A stretch of 64,000 nucleotides of DNA from Branchiostoma floridae (lineage: Eukaryota > Chordata > Leptocardii > Amphioxiformes > Branchiostomatidae): NCBI RefSeq assembly GCF_000003815.2, contig NC_049993.1, forward strand, positions 7,473,969 to 7,537,968, in the 5' to 3' direction. Positions within the stretch are counted from its first letter, which is position 1; each line of letters begins with the position of its first letter. The position numbers were made by a program, and so were the translations under genes. Shown here piece by piece: positions 1-14,300 of this stretch. The notes under the pieces were generated by a model. That model was not told where the DNA came from and searched no databases. It saw nothing but the letters and a program-made list of their open reading frames with translations.

Positions 1-23
1 GGAAGAGTGTGCGTGTTGACGAG

Positions 24-96
24 ATGATGCCAAATATCCAAAAACTCCTCGGCAAAGGAAAGAACCAATGGGAGTTCTAGAGCAAGCCAGGGCTAG
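24..96 (+). CDS. ORC1: ORC1 exon: linker before the AAA+ domain
   Basis: Reads [20 protein letters not shown] then ARAR and ends with two bases of an Arg codon before GTGTGT. The [15 protein letters not shown] junction matches the family sequence just before the AAA+ fold. An in-frame TGA at 17-19 means the exon must start after it; AG at 22-23 is the nearest acceptor, though its pyrimidine tract is poor, so the left edge is uncertain. Confidence 0.75.
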
Positions 97-3000
97 GTGT
101 GTGTTTTTAACTTGATTCAGCTTGCAAGAACCCACATAAACATGACACATCACTGTCATAGTTATTTTATGTCAGAGTATTTGGAGCCAAAATGTAGTGC
201 TAGAAAAAAGCTGTATTCTTTCTATAAATTCTCCACTTTTGTAACTTTACGTAGCATTGATTTTTGTGACTGAATTATTCCTGGAGCAGTAATATGATTT
301 AACAGTACAGAAAGAAAGTACTTTGAATTGATTTTTAATTAACTTCATTGAATGAATGTGAATGCTATGTATCAGGTTTGTATGATTGAGTTATATTCCC
401 CTTTTGTATGAATTGAGTTATATTCCCCTTGTTGCAGGCTCCATGTAAGTGCAGTTCCTGAATCCCTGCCCTGCAGAGAGTTGGAGTTCGGTAACATCTA
501 CTCCTTTGTGGAGGGCAGACTGCTGGATGGGACTGGAGGGTAGGAGATTAATTCACTTCCTAACACCACTTACTTACTTACTTATCCTCTTCATCATTGG
601 CAATGGTTCTCTAATGCAGGGAAAGGGAGTTTTGCCCCACCTTCCTTCCATTGCAAACTTATCTTTTAGGCGAACTCCCTTTCTGAGCAAACTCCCTTTC
701 CTGGCATTAGAGAATCTAAGCCAACTTTGAAGCTAGAAAACCAGCCCCCCCCCCTTTCCCCTTAGAATAAAAATCTGTGAAAGGGGCTAATTAAAGCAAG
801 GGTTGTGTAACAAAATTCTTTTATCTAGTGATGTACCAACATGATGAAACTATATTCACAGAACTAATCTTTCTTAGTTGCTCTACTATAAAGACAGTGT
901 AATCTCCTACTCACAGGTGCTTGAATGTGCATATCTGGAGTGCCTTGAATAAAGAGGCTCTTATTTCACAACCCTTGCTTTATTTCCATGTTATAGTGAT
1001 CATCTGTCACCTTCCTCAGGGCAATTCTGACTGGTTCACACTGTAGTGTCATTGTTTACAGAATGGGATCACAAACATAAAGCATTGGCACATACTGTGA
1101 CATACACATTGATTGTTTTATATGATGTTTGCAATGTTGTCCAAAATGTGGAGGAGTATACAAATGTATGTACAATGTACATAACAGAGATGTACCAACC
1201 TGATGAAACTATTCACGGAAATATCCTCCTTAGTTGTTACACTATAAACAGTGTAATCTATTGCTGACAGGTGCATGTACATATCCGGAGTGCCGGGGAC
1301 GGGAAAGACCGCGACCGTGCACGAGGTTCTGCGCTGCCTCCAGGAGGAAGTGGACGACAGTAACCTGCCCGAGTTCCAGTTTGTCGAGATTAACGGCATG
1401 AAACTGACCGACCCACACCAGGCTCACTCCCAGATACTCAAGGTCATTTTCATCATTTTATAACACTGTAGTGTTAATCAATTCAATATTACGTTGAGTA
1501 ATTTTTGCAGTTTAAAGGAAAGGGAGCAGCTCATGGCATTTAATTTTAGCAGTGAGAACATTTTTTCTAGCTGGTCTCAGAGTGATCAAATGATTGAAAT
1601 GATAGAATTTTAGAGTTTGAATAGAAACCTCTAAAGTAGCTAAGGTTAGGCCACACCAATTTAATTTGTTAGTTCTCGGATTTCCCGACCCATTTTTTTC
1701 CGATTTGGAAAAAAAATTTAGTCCCAAGAAAAATAATATAGATTTTGCTATTGCAGGGGCACATACTGCTGATAAACCATCAGAGCACTTAGGCCACAGC
1801 AAGTAAATTTTATGGATGACATCCTCTGCAGATTGCAAAAATAGTGCGATAGGGCGAAAAAAAAACAAGATGGGTGGAAAAAAACAAGATGGCTACATCT
1901 TAAAAAAATAGGCATCATAAAGTTGTGATGAGTGTTGTAAAAAGAAGTAAAGGGACAAAACCTGGTATCAGAGCCAACAAGGCATTCATTCCTGTATTTA
2001 AGACATGTACTGGTGTGGTAAAAGTGACACTAGGGTGGTAGACTGGCATCACCAACAAAGTTGGTAACCACACTCCTGGCTTCCATATTGGTGTCACTTT
2101 TACAACTATCCAATAAGTTTCATTCCTACAACTACTGATACCTTGCAAGTGTCACCTCTATAATTACAACTATCAGGCTACAACACAACATATTTGCTCA
2201 TTTTGATACTTTATCGTCATGTTGACCATCCCTGCAGAAGAAAAACATTCTTGTTTTTTTTTCTGAAATCAGGCGAAAATTAATGCGCGCGCTGATGTCA
2301 TCCATAAAATTTTTATTTGCAGTCACATGATCAAAACAGTGGTTTAAAATCAAAGGAAGAGATTCATTGGATACATCATACCATGAAAAGCTGAAAACTT
2401 GACTTCTTACCTTTTTTTTGTGTTATGAAAGTTCACCACAGACTTTTTGCAATTTTTTTTTCTTTTTCGACCAACTGCCCCAATTTTTTTTTTTTTAAAT
2501 CCAAGAACCAAGAAATTAAATTGGTGTGGCCTTAAGTTAATGTTAACAATTCAAGAATTACAGTACACAATGTTTTGTCAGGGCCACATTCAAGTTGACA
2601 ACCCCACACTCAAGACAACCCCTACAACATTTGAAAGTTTATTTCCAAGAGGGTCCAGTATATACAGCACAAAAGATGTTGCACTCAGTCAAATGGGACA
2701 AAAGTGGATGACATTCGATGGAACAAATGAAGTCCAATATCTTAAAACAAAATCGTTGTCGATTATTCAAAGTCTTATCCGTTCATGGTGTAAAATCAAT
2801 AAAGGTTACGGGGTAAAGTGGAGGGTAGAAGTAAAGAAATTACATTATGGTGTTACTCCTTTCTCAGCATGCGTGAGAAAACTTTTGCGTGGAAAAATCC
2901 TGACTCCTGAGAAAATAAATGTTTTTCAGCAGATGTTACAGCAAAAATGAAAGACATTATTCTTGACCTGGTATCACTAGGTTATTCTGTGTACTGCACT

Positions 3001-5267
3001 GTCCAAAATTAACTTCTCTTATTCATTGTAATTATTACGTTGCAAGTTCCACACTGGTAAGCAAGAATATGTCCAAAAGGATCATGGTAGCTTACCCTGC
3101 CTACATCAAGAGATAAAATCCAGAAGAGTATCTGATAGAATAGATGCGGGGTCTAACAGGGGTCGACCCACTGGACAGAGCCGCATGGAAGCGGAGTGTG
3201 CTGCCTACCCACACGTAAGGAACCCAGCAGCAGTATAATCTAACCATGGATAGTGAGTGTGAGAGGTTACAACCTTGACTCAGTGATTCTAACATTAGAG
3301 ATGTGAGTCAGTTGACAGAGATCGTGACTATGATGTCTGCCAGTACAATTACCGGTGCTAATCTCCTCCAGACAAATGAGTCACCCCCGCTGGGTATTTC
3401 CTGAACTTACTTTTTAACATTGCCTCATGGAATGGTAATTTCTGAAAACATTCCAAAGTAATCTCCATAATGTTATTTATCTTGTTGTGATGATTGATGT
3501 GTAAACAGATCTAACCTTCATCAATACACCCAGGAGAAGTGTTGACACATTAGAATGTCTGATATCTGTAAACAACATGTTGAATTGATTTACCCAGCGC
3601 ATCGTTCATATGCATGTATGTGGAAAATGTACCAGTGTGTGTCTAGTAGTTACGTTTCGACAGTCAATTATTCCAACAGGTGCTATAATACTGCCGCATC
3701 ACAAAAACATAGTTATAGAAGCCTTCTCAAGATCTTGTTATCTTGTTATTGGGTGGGCCGACTACTCACTCTTTGCAGCCAGGGGCTGAATTTTTAGAAG
3801 CTTACAATAGGTGGGGCTATATCGCAAGGGTCTGGAGCGAGCTGCCATTCGGCGCCACTCAGGTGACCTCAATACGACAGTAATTGCCCCAGGTGCAGCC
3901 AAGGTACTGTAGGTTTTGAACCGCTCATACCGCACCATCGCACATGTGGCGGGTTCTTTTACGTGCCACTGCCCGGGATATGGCTCTCCCCAGACACGGG
4001 ACCTCCATTTAACGTCCTATCCGAGGGACGACTCATTTTCACTTGAGTAAAGTGTGGAAAGTTCGTGTAAAGTGCCTTTCCCAGGGGCACAAGATCGGCA
4101 GCACGGCAGGCGGATTCGATCCCGCAGCCTCTCGGTCACAAGGCGAACATAATACCACTGTACCACGCGGTCCCACATAAGATTGTCTTAAACAACTGCA
4201 TGTGTATAAATTTGAAGTGTATGTACCTCATGATTACTGATGCTGCATTGGTACATCTCTTTAAATTGATGTCCTTTTTTGTAATGTAGTGGTATTTTGG
4301 CATGCAGTGGAGTTATGAAAGATGATGATAGATTGTGTTCATTATTGGAATGTTGACTAGAGGACTGTAATGACAATAAAATCATGTAGAGTTTTTTTTT
4401 TCCACAACCAGTTAATCTCACCTTAGCTGACATTTCGATGTCAGACATCTTCCTCAGAGCTTCTAACTAGTGTTCTGCTTCTCGCCGCTAAATGTAGCGG
4501 GATTGTGTTCTTGCCGCAAAAGCGCCACCTACATACGCTACATATAGCGGCAAGAAGCAGAACTCCAGTTAGAAGCTCTGAGGAAGATGTTTGACAGGGA
4601 TCGAAATGTCAGCTAAGGTAAGGTTGTGTGAAAGAAAACTCCTATATCATATGATCTACCAACCTGATGAAATTATTTTCCAGAAAATCATGTAGAGTTT
4701 ATACTATGTCCTGCAGGCCCTGACAGGACAGAAGGCCACTCCAGAACACGCAGCAGAGATTTTAGACAAGAGGTTCAACACTCCAGCCCCACGGAGAGAC
4801 TCCACAGTGCTGCTGGTGGATGAGGTGCGTCTTCCAAATCAATTTTGTCAACCTTCATTTCTGTAAGGATCTACAAATGCTTTATCTAAACCAAAGGTAC
4901 AGCGTGTATGTGTGTTTTTGTTTTCTTTTATTTTTTTACTTAATGGTCACCACGTAACAAGACCTGAAGGCCACTCCAAGAATACAGGTTACATTGTAAC
5001 TGTAACAGCATCTCTTCGCCCTAGGTCAGAAACATCATGATTGAGACCAGCCCAATTGCTCACTATAAGTGAGGACTAACTGACCCAATAGGCAAAGCAG
5101 GGGTTACAAGGGCTGCTCGGGAGATTCCCTACCCCATTTTGGCTGGAATGGTTAGATTCGCTCACACTGCACCATCGCACATGTGGTGGGTTCTTTAACG
5201 TGCTTGGGGTTTTGCTCTCCCCAAACACGGGACCTCCATTTAAAGTCCTATCCGAGGGACGGCCCTC

Positions 5268-5309
<42 letters not shown>

Positions 5310-8300
5310 CATGCATGCGTGCGTAAACTAGTGTGCGGAACAATGTTTTCTACTGGTAGAAGTATGTTGAACTTGAAGATGGAAAAATAAAAAATAGGAG
5401 GTTTCTCTGTTTATGAAAAGTTCTTGATGATAACTTTGAAACTTGGGAAGAAAGTAATGATTGTATTATGCACTATTATGATTTTGAGCAAGCAATGTTC
5501 TGGGTTTTTTTAAAGTTTTTTTTATTCCAGTCAAGGAAGTCTTTGTAGAATGAAAGGCAGTTCTCAAGTGTTCATACAGACTTTTTCTTAAGAGTTTGCT
5601 TAGTGCATGGCCATTGACCACTTCTAGGCACTGAACTATGCTCACTGTGGCAGCATCTCATCTCCCTAAGTCAGAAACATCGAGCTTTGGCAAGTTTGAC
5701 TGTTCTACTGAAGAATAGATGTTGTAAATCTATATTCCAAACTGCCTGGTGTGAATTTCAGTAAAGAGACAGCCTTGTCATTTACTTCTGATGTTTTCTA
5801 CCCTGCAGTTGGACCTCCTGTGGACCAGGAAGCAGAGTGTCATGTACAACCTGTTCGACTGGCCCACCAGGCCGCAGGCCAAGCTCATTGTGCTGGCCAT
5901 CGCAAACACCATGGACCTGCCTGAGAGAATGATGATGAACAGGGTGTCCAGCCGTCTGGTTAGTATAGTACAAGTGCCTGTCTTTTTTATAGCAAACTTT
6001 TAGGCCTGTTACATCGAGGAATGTTAGACATCCAGATATGCCAAAAAGCAGTTACTCATTACAAGCAACTGGATATGATTTTGGAAACAGTCAAACGTTT
6101 CAGACACCATTCAAAGTCATATCCAGTTCCTTGAATAACTGCTTTTTGGCATATTTTAAGCCTGTTGCATTTTTTTTTCAAAGCGAATGTGGGAAGAGGA
6201 GCAGCCACAACATTTTTTACATGAACTAATAGCATCCCTTGAGAGATGTCATGATTCTTTGTATAGTATTCACTTGGCACTATTGGATGAACTTGTAATG
6301 GTTAAAGGTTTTCTTTACTCAAATGCCTTGGATGACTGAGTAGCTAGCTAGACCCAACGGACAGATTGAAAGGTCACAAGGTTCTTCTTTCGGTTAAGGC
6401 AGCCGCCTTCAACTATTTGAAGATTATGCTGCCTGTAATGTGAAAGTTTACTGCGAAGCGTGGAAAGTAACGGAGTATTGTAACAGGGAGGGAGAGCGGG
6501 AGGGAGCTATATTTGTAATTGAAACTGTCTAGAGTGGCGCTGAGGTGTGCTGGGAGACCGTTCCACCTTCACAGTTCTGGGGAAGATGGCATACTGCCTG
6601 TAGTTGGTTCTGCATGGGGGCATCTGGTAGTAAGCTGAGTGAGTGCTCCGAGTACTCCTGGGTGGCTCACTAGGGGTCGGCTTGCTCCTTGAGTTGATGA
6701 TGAGTAAGCCGTTGTGGATTGGCTTGCAGATTGCTTCCCGGCTAGACGTTATGTGTTTGAGGAATGAACTTAACTTTCCTCACTCCATCCATGTAATGGG
6801 TAATCAATGAGGGCTCTAGGGAAGATGTGATAGGAGAGGGATATGGTCTGTCTTCCAATAATGTAGAAAAGATGAACAACTCACTGCATCAGAAAGGCTA
6901 TGGGACCTTTAACCTTCTTCACTACTTGTGTACAGTGCTCGAAATCCTTTTTTCAGTCGGGTTGCATCAACATTTCAAGTTGTCCCATTTCCAAGTTATT
7001 TCTTTCTTCAGATCAGCTACATGTACTTATCCATTATTTTATCTTCCAGTTACATGTAACTACTTATGTTTTATCTTATCATGAAATAGATACAAAAGCT
7101 TATGGGTGGGGGGAAAGCGGTGTTCCCACTGCAAAATTCAAGGTTGCCTGTGCTAGTGTGCAAGTGGGAATTTCAAGCACTAGGGTGGGTGATCATGATG
7201 ATTTACTTGGTCGTACATAATCAGTATGTGATAAGCAAACCTAAAGTGGTTACGTTGCGGGTAATTAGTGTATAGAGGTCTTCACAAAACCTCACTGCAA
7301 CAGAATTACATCTACTTATCCACAATTACCATGTGATGACTACGGCCCCAAAATCATTAACTCCAAATTAATATCTCATTTTCTGGAACACTGTCGTAAT
7401 CATTGATGTCATTTGCAGACCCTTTGAGGTTTTGTGATGACGGTTGATGACATGGTTGACAATACGAAACCGTTGGAGAGTGACCTACATTGCAGTGAAC
7501 TACATTTGTATTCATCGGGCACTGACCCCAGAAATGTAGAGCAAGGTTGTGCATACAGGTTGGAGAGCGTGAAGCAAGCAGATTTTGATGAATGTCAAGC
7601 ACAATTACTGAAATTTTAATGTTGACAAGGTGGTACTGACACACCATTATCTAATTTCTTAGAAAAAGTGCTGTCTGTTATGCAAAGCTTCACAGTCTAC
7701 TGCTTGTACCCAGGGAACAGACTAGGGGTCAGGTATCTCATCAGAGTCAATGTCTGACCCTGTAGCCAAATGTCATGAAACAGTTTATCTGCATCTACCA
7801 GACGGTGCCGGCTAATTGTTCTCAGTCATATGCTTCGACAGATACTCTCTCCTCTCTGCTAAGGTCAGTCGTATCGAAATTTGGGCTTCAGGCATTTGGA
7901 AGTCTTTAATCACCGCCTATACATGTAGTTCAGCATAGCAGAAATACTTTTTCAAAATGTTTTCTTATTTCTGGACGATGCAAAGGATGTAAGCATTGAA
8001 TTCTTGCCACAGAACATGTTATGCCTTCACCTTGCTGCCACTCTTATAACTAGCAAAAAGTTTTATGCTTTCAAAGCACAAAATATGCTAATGATGTCAA
8101 TGTTGGTGACAGTATGCCTAATAGCTAGTGCTGTTGTGTGTCTTATATCATGACTAGTGGGTCTTCCATCACTTGGGATAGGGATTATTACTATTACATT
8201 TTGTACTAAATCAGATATGATTATGCAGATTGCCCTGAAAGTCTTAAGTAGATTAAATTGTCATAAAGATTGCTCCCAAGCGATCGTTAGATAGTACAAT

Positions 8301-11300
8301 CTGTATCCCAGCTGACAAGATCTTTTATTGCCTGTGACTTGCCATTTAGGGGCTGACTCGGATGACGTTCCAGCCCTACACGTTTCGACAGTTGCAAGAA
8401 ATCGTCATGTCACGCATGAAAGGCCTTCAGGCTTTTGAAGATGATGCCATACAGCTTGCTGCTAGAAAGGTACGTCAAGACTGCGTGCTGTCAAATGGTC
8501 ACGAATTGACAATGAGACTACAAGAAGAATTGAAACTTAAACTATTAAAGAAATGTGACCGGTAAATGTAGCAAGGTGTCATATACTAGTATTTGAAGTG
8601 ATTCAAGTTTCTTATGAAATGATGGGTGAACTTCAACTCCTTTTATAATAGGAGGTAATTAAAATGGAAGCTGAGAAGCGATCAGAAATCCTGGGGATGT
8701 CCCCTGCTGAGATTCTGAGAAAATGAAACTTAAGGTTCTGGAATAGTTCCCATAATAGGTTCTTGCAGTTGCTTGTACATGTATAATTAATACACACATG
8801 TCTGAGTCTATACGAGAAACAAGTCTCTTGACAGAAAAAAAGACCGATTTTTCCTATTTTGTACTAATTAATTATGCTTTAGCATACTTAAGAAGATACA
8901 TCAAAATCTCGTTATCGTGTATGAGCATTGTATTCCATCTTTATGTCCAATCTGTCTGAGAATAACTATGTCATGATGTATGATTCATGTATAGACTATC
9001 TTAATCCAGTATCTTGTTTGAAGTCACATACAAAGTTGTTGAGGTTGTACATTGATCAGTATTCTTATTTTGTATCCATATGGAATCAAGATATAGTATT
9101 TTTCTATGATGATGAGGGATCTGAGATACATGTGGTCTGCTGTTACAGTCAGGTTAAAAACTGAAGAACTGTTGTGTAGGCTGGTTAAAAGAAATGTTTA
9201 ACACAACCAAAAGAAATCGGGTGCCAAAGTTTTGGTAGTTCTTCTGCTGTCTTTCTGCCGGCTAGTATTATGCATCTGCTTCTCACTACTTCTGCGCTGC
9301 GGTGAGAAATATGCAGTTCCAAATGTGACACCTGTGCCTTTGATAAAGCAGTCTGCATCTGTATAGCTAGTACATTATTATATGGTTCGGCAGCAATCGG
9401 TCATACTACACTGAACAATCTGTCACACCTCTGCACGAATAGCTGCAAAAAAAAGCTAATTTCTTGTGAAGATGCCTCTACTATACTTCATGGCAACGAT
9501 TTCTACTCTATGAAGCAGAACCCTATGATAGTTGAAGCGAAAAAGAAAGTTCTAAGTCTCAACCTGCTGAATCTACTGCTTTACGTGCAATACAATGATA
9601 GCTTGTAATTGCATATCTATTCTAAACTTACATGTATATTTTAAACTACACTTGTTATTTTAATGTGTTAGTAATTCTACCTGCTTTTATAGACATGTTG
9701 TAATTCCGAATGTAATGTTATCAAACCAATTCAGCCATGAGGCTGCAAGCTGTATGACAAGTTGACAAATAAACCATTGTATATTCATCGACGTTGTGTA
9801 GGTTGCCGCAGTGTCTGGCGATGCCCGTAGAGCGCTGGACATCTGTCGACGTGCGACGGAGCTAGCAGAGCTGGCCAAGACGCCGGGTCGCAAGTCAGCA
9901 GCCTTAGTGAACATGACTCATGTGGACACCGCTGTTCAGGAGATGTTCTCTTCACCCAAGATCATGGCCATAAGGTGGTTGAAGTTCAAAGCTTTTTTAT
10001 CAGGAGTTAGAAATCATCTTTTGTAACCTTTGCAAGACAGGGAACAACGGACGATTAATCAGATAGTTAGTTAGTTAGTGAGTGAGTGAGTGAGTGACTG
10101 AGAGTGACAGAAGTTGTGACAGCAGAGTCGGTGAATATCTTCAAAACAAGGTTGGATTTGTGGTTGGGAAATAAAAAGTGATGTGATTGACAATAGTGAG
10201 TGAGCGAGTGAGTAAGTGCTTGCTTACTTACTTGCTTAAGACGAGTCCTTCTGGTCTCGAGCTATGATGGCATTCCATATGTCTCTGTCAGTCATTGCTT
10301 GATGTAGGTTGTCAACTCCAAGGCCAGTGTCTTTCTTGAGCATGTCTATGTATGTTGCTGTTGGCCTACCTTGCCTCCTCTTCTGAGTGAGTGAGTGAGT
10401 GAGTGAGTGAGTGAGTGAGTGAGTGAGTGAGTGAGTGAGTGAGTGAGTGAGTGAGTGAGTGAGTGAGTGAGTGAGTGAGTGAGTGAGTGAGTGAGTGAGT
10501 GACAAGTTGTGACAGCAGAGTCGGTGAATATCTTGAAATTGTACTTGGATTTGTGCTGGGGAAATAAAAAGTGCTGTGATTGACAAGAGGCCTACTTTAC
10601 CTTCAAATCTTCAGGTACATGTGTCTTCAGGTATGTAGATTGTAGCGTGCAAGATAGATTGCATTTTGGATTGATGTGACACTTTGATCCTGAACGGTAT
10701 GCACTTTGCCATACCCAAGTAATCAACTCATCAAGGAGACCAAAATGACGACCAAAGAATACAAATTACGTTGCAAGAATCATGTTTACATGTTAAGTAA
10801 ATGCAACTCTGTCACCTTAAGATTTTAAGTACAATTCTTAGTCTAAATGAATCAGATAAGACAGCGGGGATATATCCCATTTTGTCATGCTGGAAAAGAT
10901 CAACCCAATATTAGCAGTGGAAAACTTGTGTTCTGAGCTATGAGTTAGTTTCTTGTTATCCCATGATACTTAATGACACCATGCGCACTCACACACAAGT
11001 AAAATTGTATGCAAAGCATGACTAGGGTGTGATGTTCATGTGATATGCGTTACTTGATTGCGCTTGGATTACGATAACCAATTGCTGGTATTAGTATGGC
11101 CTTGGTGTGCTCTATCATGGAAGAATTGAGAAATTTCCTGTTCGCCACACAGACATGCATCACTTCAGGAGCAATTATTCCTCAAGGCTGTCGTCGCAGA
11201 GTTCCGACGATCTGGGCTGGAAGAAGCTACTTTTCTACAGGTAATCATAGAGAGAGTCCCAAACACTTCTGCTACCTACATTTTCAGATAGAAAAATTGC

Positions 11301-14300
11301 AGATGAATAATCATACAAAACAGGTTGTAATTTTGCAAACTGCAATTTGGAGAAAATGTCAGATGGCAGGTTAAAATGTTAACAAATAATTTTGCAAGCT
11401 AAAATATTTAGGCTTGGCATTATCAATGATTTAGCTATGCAACAGCATGCCATGTGCCAAGGCCTGGGTTGCTAGTGGCTCTTTTAAAGCTGTGTGAGGA
11501 GATAGTGAAGGCCTTCTTTGTTGGAGAAGGTTGCGTAAGGGCACAGAAGGAGTCTTTTGTACCAGCAGAAAATCTTGGTAAATTACAGATAAAGTTTCGG
11601 ATAACTTGTATTGTTGCTCTCAGTAACAGACAAAAAGTATTCCAAGCCCTGCAGTTACACTTAACCTATCTTAAAGTTCAAGCTGAGATCACCCAAACTT
11701 CAGCATCTGAGTGAATTAACTGCAAATTAAAAAGGAAGAGGATTGCTGTGCATTTAATTGGTATCCATTGCAGAAGCTCTATGTGATTATTGTTGATAAT
11801 AATCCTTGATGACACATCAAAACTAACTAATGAGTACTCTTTCCTAAAAACTGTGTCTGTGCATTTAAACATTTTACAGACAACCTGAAAGTGTGTCTCC
11901 TATGATAGCAATAATGAATACCTCCTACACAACTATCACTGCAAAGCTTTGATCTTGTGTATTGACTGACATAATTTTCTCTCGGTCTAATAGGTCTCCC
12001 AGCAGCATGAGTGCCTGTGTAGGCTGGATGGTGAGTTGATCTTTCCTCTCTGAAACTCCCACATATGCATTGCACTTAGTATGAAACTTTAGTAGACATT
12101 ACCAACACTGAAATAGTTGGGAAATGTGCAAATGTTCGCCTGACTCTGTGAGCCTTGTTGAAGGAATGGGCCCAGCTTCTGGACATAAGGTTGAGGACAC
12201 ATGACTGAAGCAATATGTTGTTGGTGCCAGATTTCATATGCTATTATGCAGTGCGCAAAATACACACTTGCAAATGCAAATCTATTTTGCCTGATGCAAC
12301 TTAATTTTAATCCCAGGTAGCACAATGCACAACCTAACATTTTGCAGTTGGAACACTGCTCCCCCCCCCCCCCAACATGCATAAGCTTTAAATTTATACT
12401 TACTTCTTGATAAGATATGACAGAAGTAGTTACATGTGCACGTAACTGGAAGAAAAGATAATCGATATGAGGGGCCACACCCAGAAATAATAGTCACAAC
12501 TCAAATTTCAAGGCAGAACTATGTAGTAGTAGTAGCCTTTAACAATATCCTCCAAATTTCAAATCATTGCAGTCATTACTTTCCAAGTCTCCTTGAAAAT
12601 CAGTAGGTAAGTGGTGAGAAAAGCAAGGGTGAATTGTGATTAGACATGTGTGGGCGAGTTCCCCATGCTGTAAATTCTCTAAAGACATTGTCAAAATGTT
12701 TGATAATGATTCCCAAGTAGAAAGAAGTGTGTGACTGGCTTTGAACAGCGCAGGTTGACCTGCACACCTCTGGCCACTGCTCAATTGTCAATGTTTTTGT
12801 CCTTCTCTCTTACCTACTTAAACCATTACTCAGCATTGCTTTCAAAGTAATGATCTCAATGATTTGAATTTTGGTACACATTCATAAAAGTCTTTATACT
12901 TGACATCAAGACTTCAAAATTTGAGTTTTGCTTATTATTTCTGTGTGAGGCCAAGGGCTTATTGATCACCCCTCGTAAGTAGCTTATTTGAAGACAGTAG
13001 TAACTTGGTGGTGCAACATGAAATATTGATGGCACAACATAGCTGTAAAAAGTATTTCAAGCACAGCTATTATGTCATATAAAGTTTAGATTTTTATAAT
13101 GTTATTTACCAACGAAGATAAACTTTCCTTAAACTGTGAGAGAGTCATTGCCACCTCATACTTGCACAAGTTGAAGTTTGTATGCATCTGATATGCCAGA
13201 CTGTGTTCCAACTACTTCTCCCACGTGCACACTTTGTTGGTTCAAATGCATTAGGGAGTACTGTAAAGTTGGAGTACAATTTCCCACTTAAAGCAACTAG
13301 AAAATGATAGGAAATCACAGGTAATGCTGAACCTTCGGACCCCCACAGTGAGATGAATAGTGAGATGTGCCAGTGTCATGCTATGATAAACAAGACGGAT
13401 GTGTAATTTTTTTGTTATATTTCATTTTGCTTCAGTTATCTTTAATTACCATCCAACTGTGTTCTCCGAAATTGTAGTGATTACCTGTGTCTAGATAGGC
13501 CACCCACAGACTACACCCACATTCATCTAAAGACTCCCTTTTAGATCTCAGATACTCTTACTGCAACAAGTTCTACACGTACGGTTTGGATCAAAAGGAG
13601 AGCAATTTTACATACTTCATGTAACCCTGTACTGTTCTTGCTTGCCCTTGTTAGATGTTCCTTGTCAAATTGAATGCTAAACAGTTTTGCTTGAATGTGA
13701 ATAAGTCTGAGAGTAATTTTAGGTGCTGAGATTTCAGACCACATGTGAACTGCATTGCTTTTTTCACCTGACCTCAGATGACCCTTTGCAGTGGTGAATA
13801 TTGATTGCCTCTGAATGATGCTTGACGATGAATTATTACCTTTGCAATGGTAAACTGTTGACAGTTCTTCATGCATAAAGCTTCACTCTTGACATAATGG
13901 ATTGGCGAGGCAAATCATCCATCCATAGCAGGGTCTTCACCCACGTCTCATTTCATCAATTGATGGAACCTCGTTACGACAGAGTCTATGGCAACTCTGT
14001 TATCTTGACAGACCAGGGGTGTCTCAAGAACAACAAAAAAACAAAAAACTGCCCAAACAAGACCACTCATGGGACAAAACAATGAATGAATGCATGAATT
14101 GATAAATGAAAAATCAACAACAAAAAATTGTAAATGCAGGAATAAATGAATGAATGAATGGTTTATTTATTGTACAACTTGTTAGAAGCTGAGTTGCATG
14201 CTCCTTTCACAAAAGTCGATTAATAGTTTGAATACACATGATGTCAAAAGCTGATTGATTGATTGCTGAATTAGAATTGATAGAACAAAGAATTATAAAA

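Noticed and set aside
4110..4172. tRNA gene on the - strand (A and B boxes present)
   Set aside because: The head lacks a convincing cloverleaf and is followed by a SINE body that recurs at 5070-5266, so it is a SINE.
11096..11374. 92-codon + frame over ORC1 exon 8
   Set aside because: Wrong frame; the ORC1 sequence [18 protein letters not shown] is in another frame with splice sites at 11152 and 11241.
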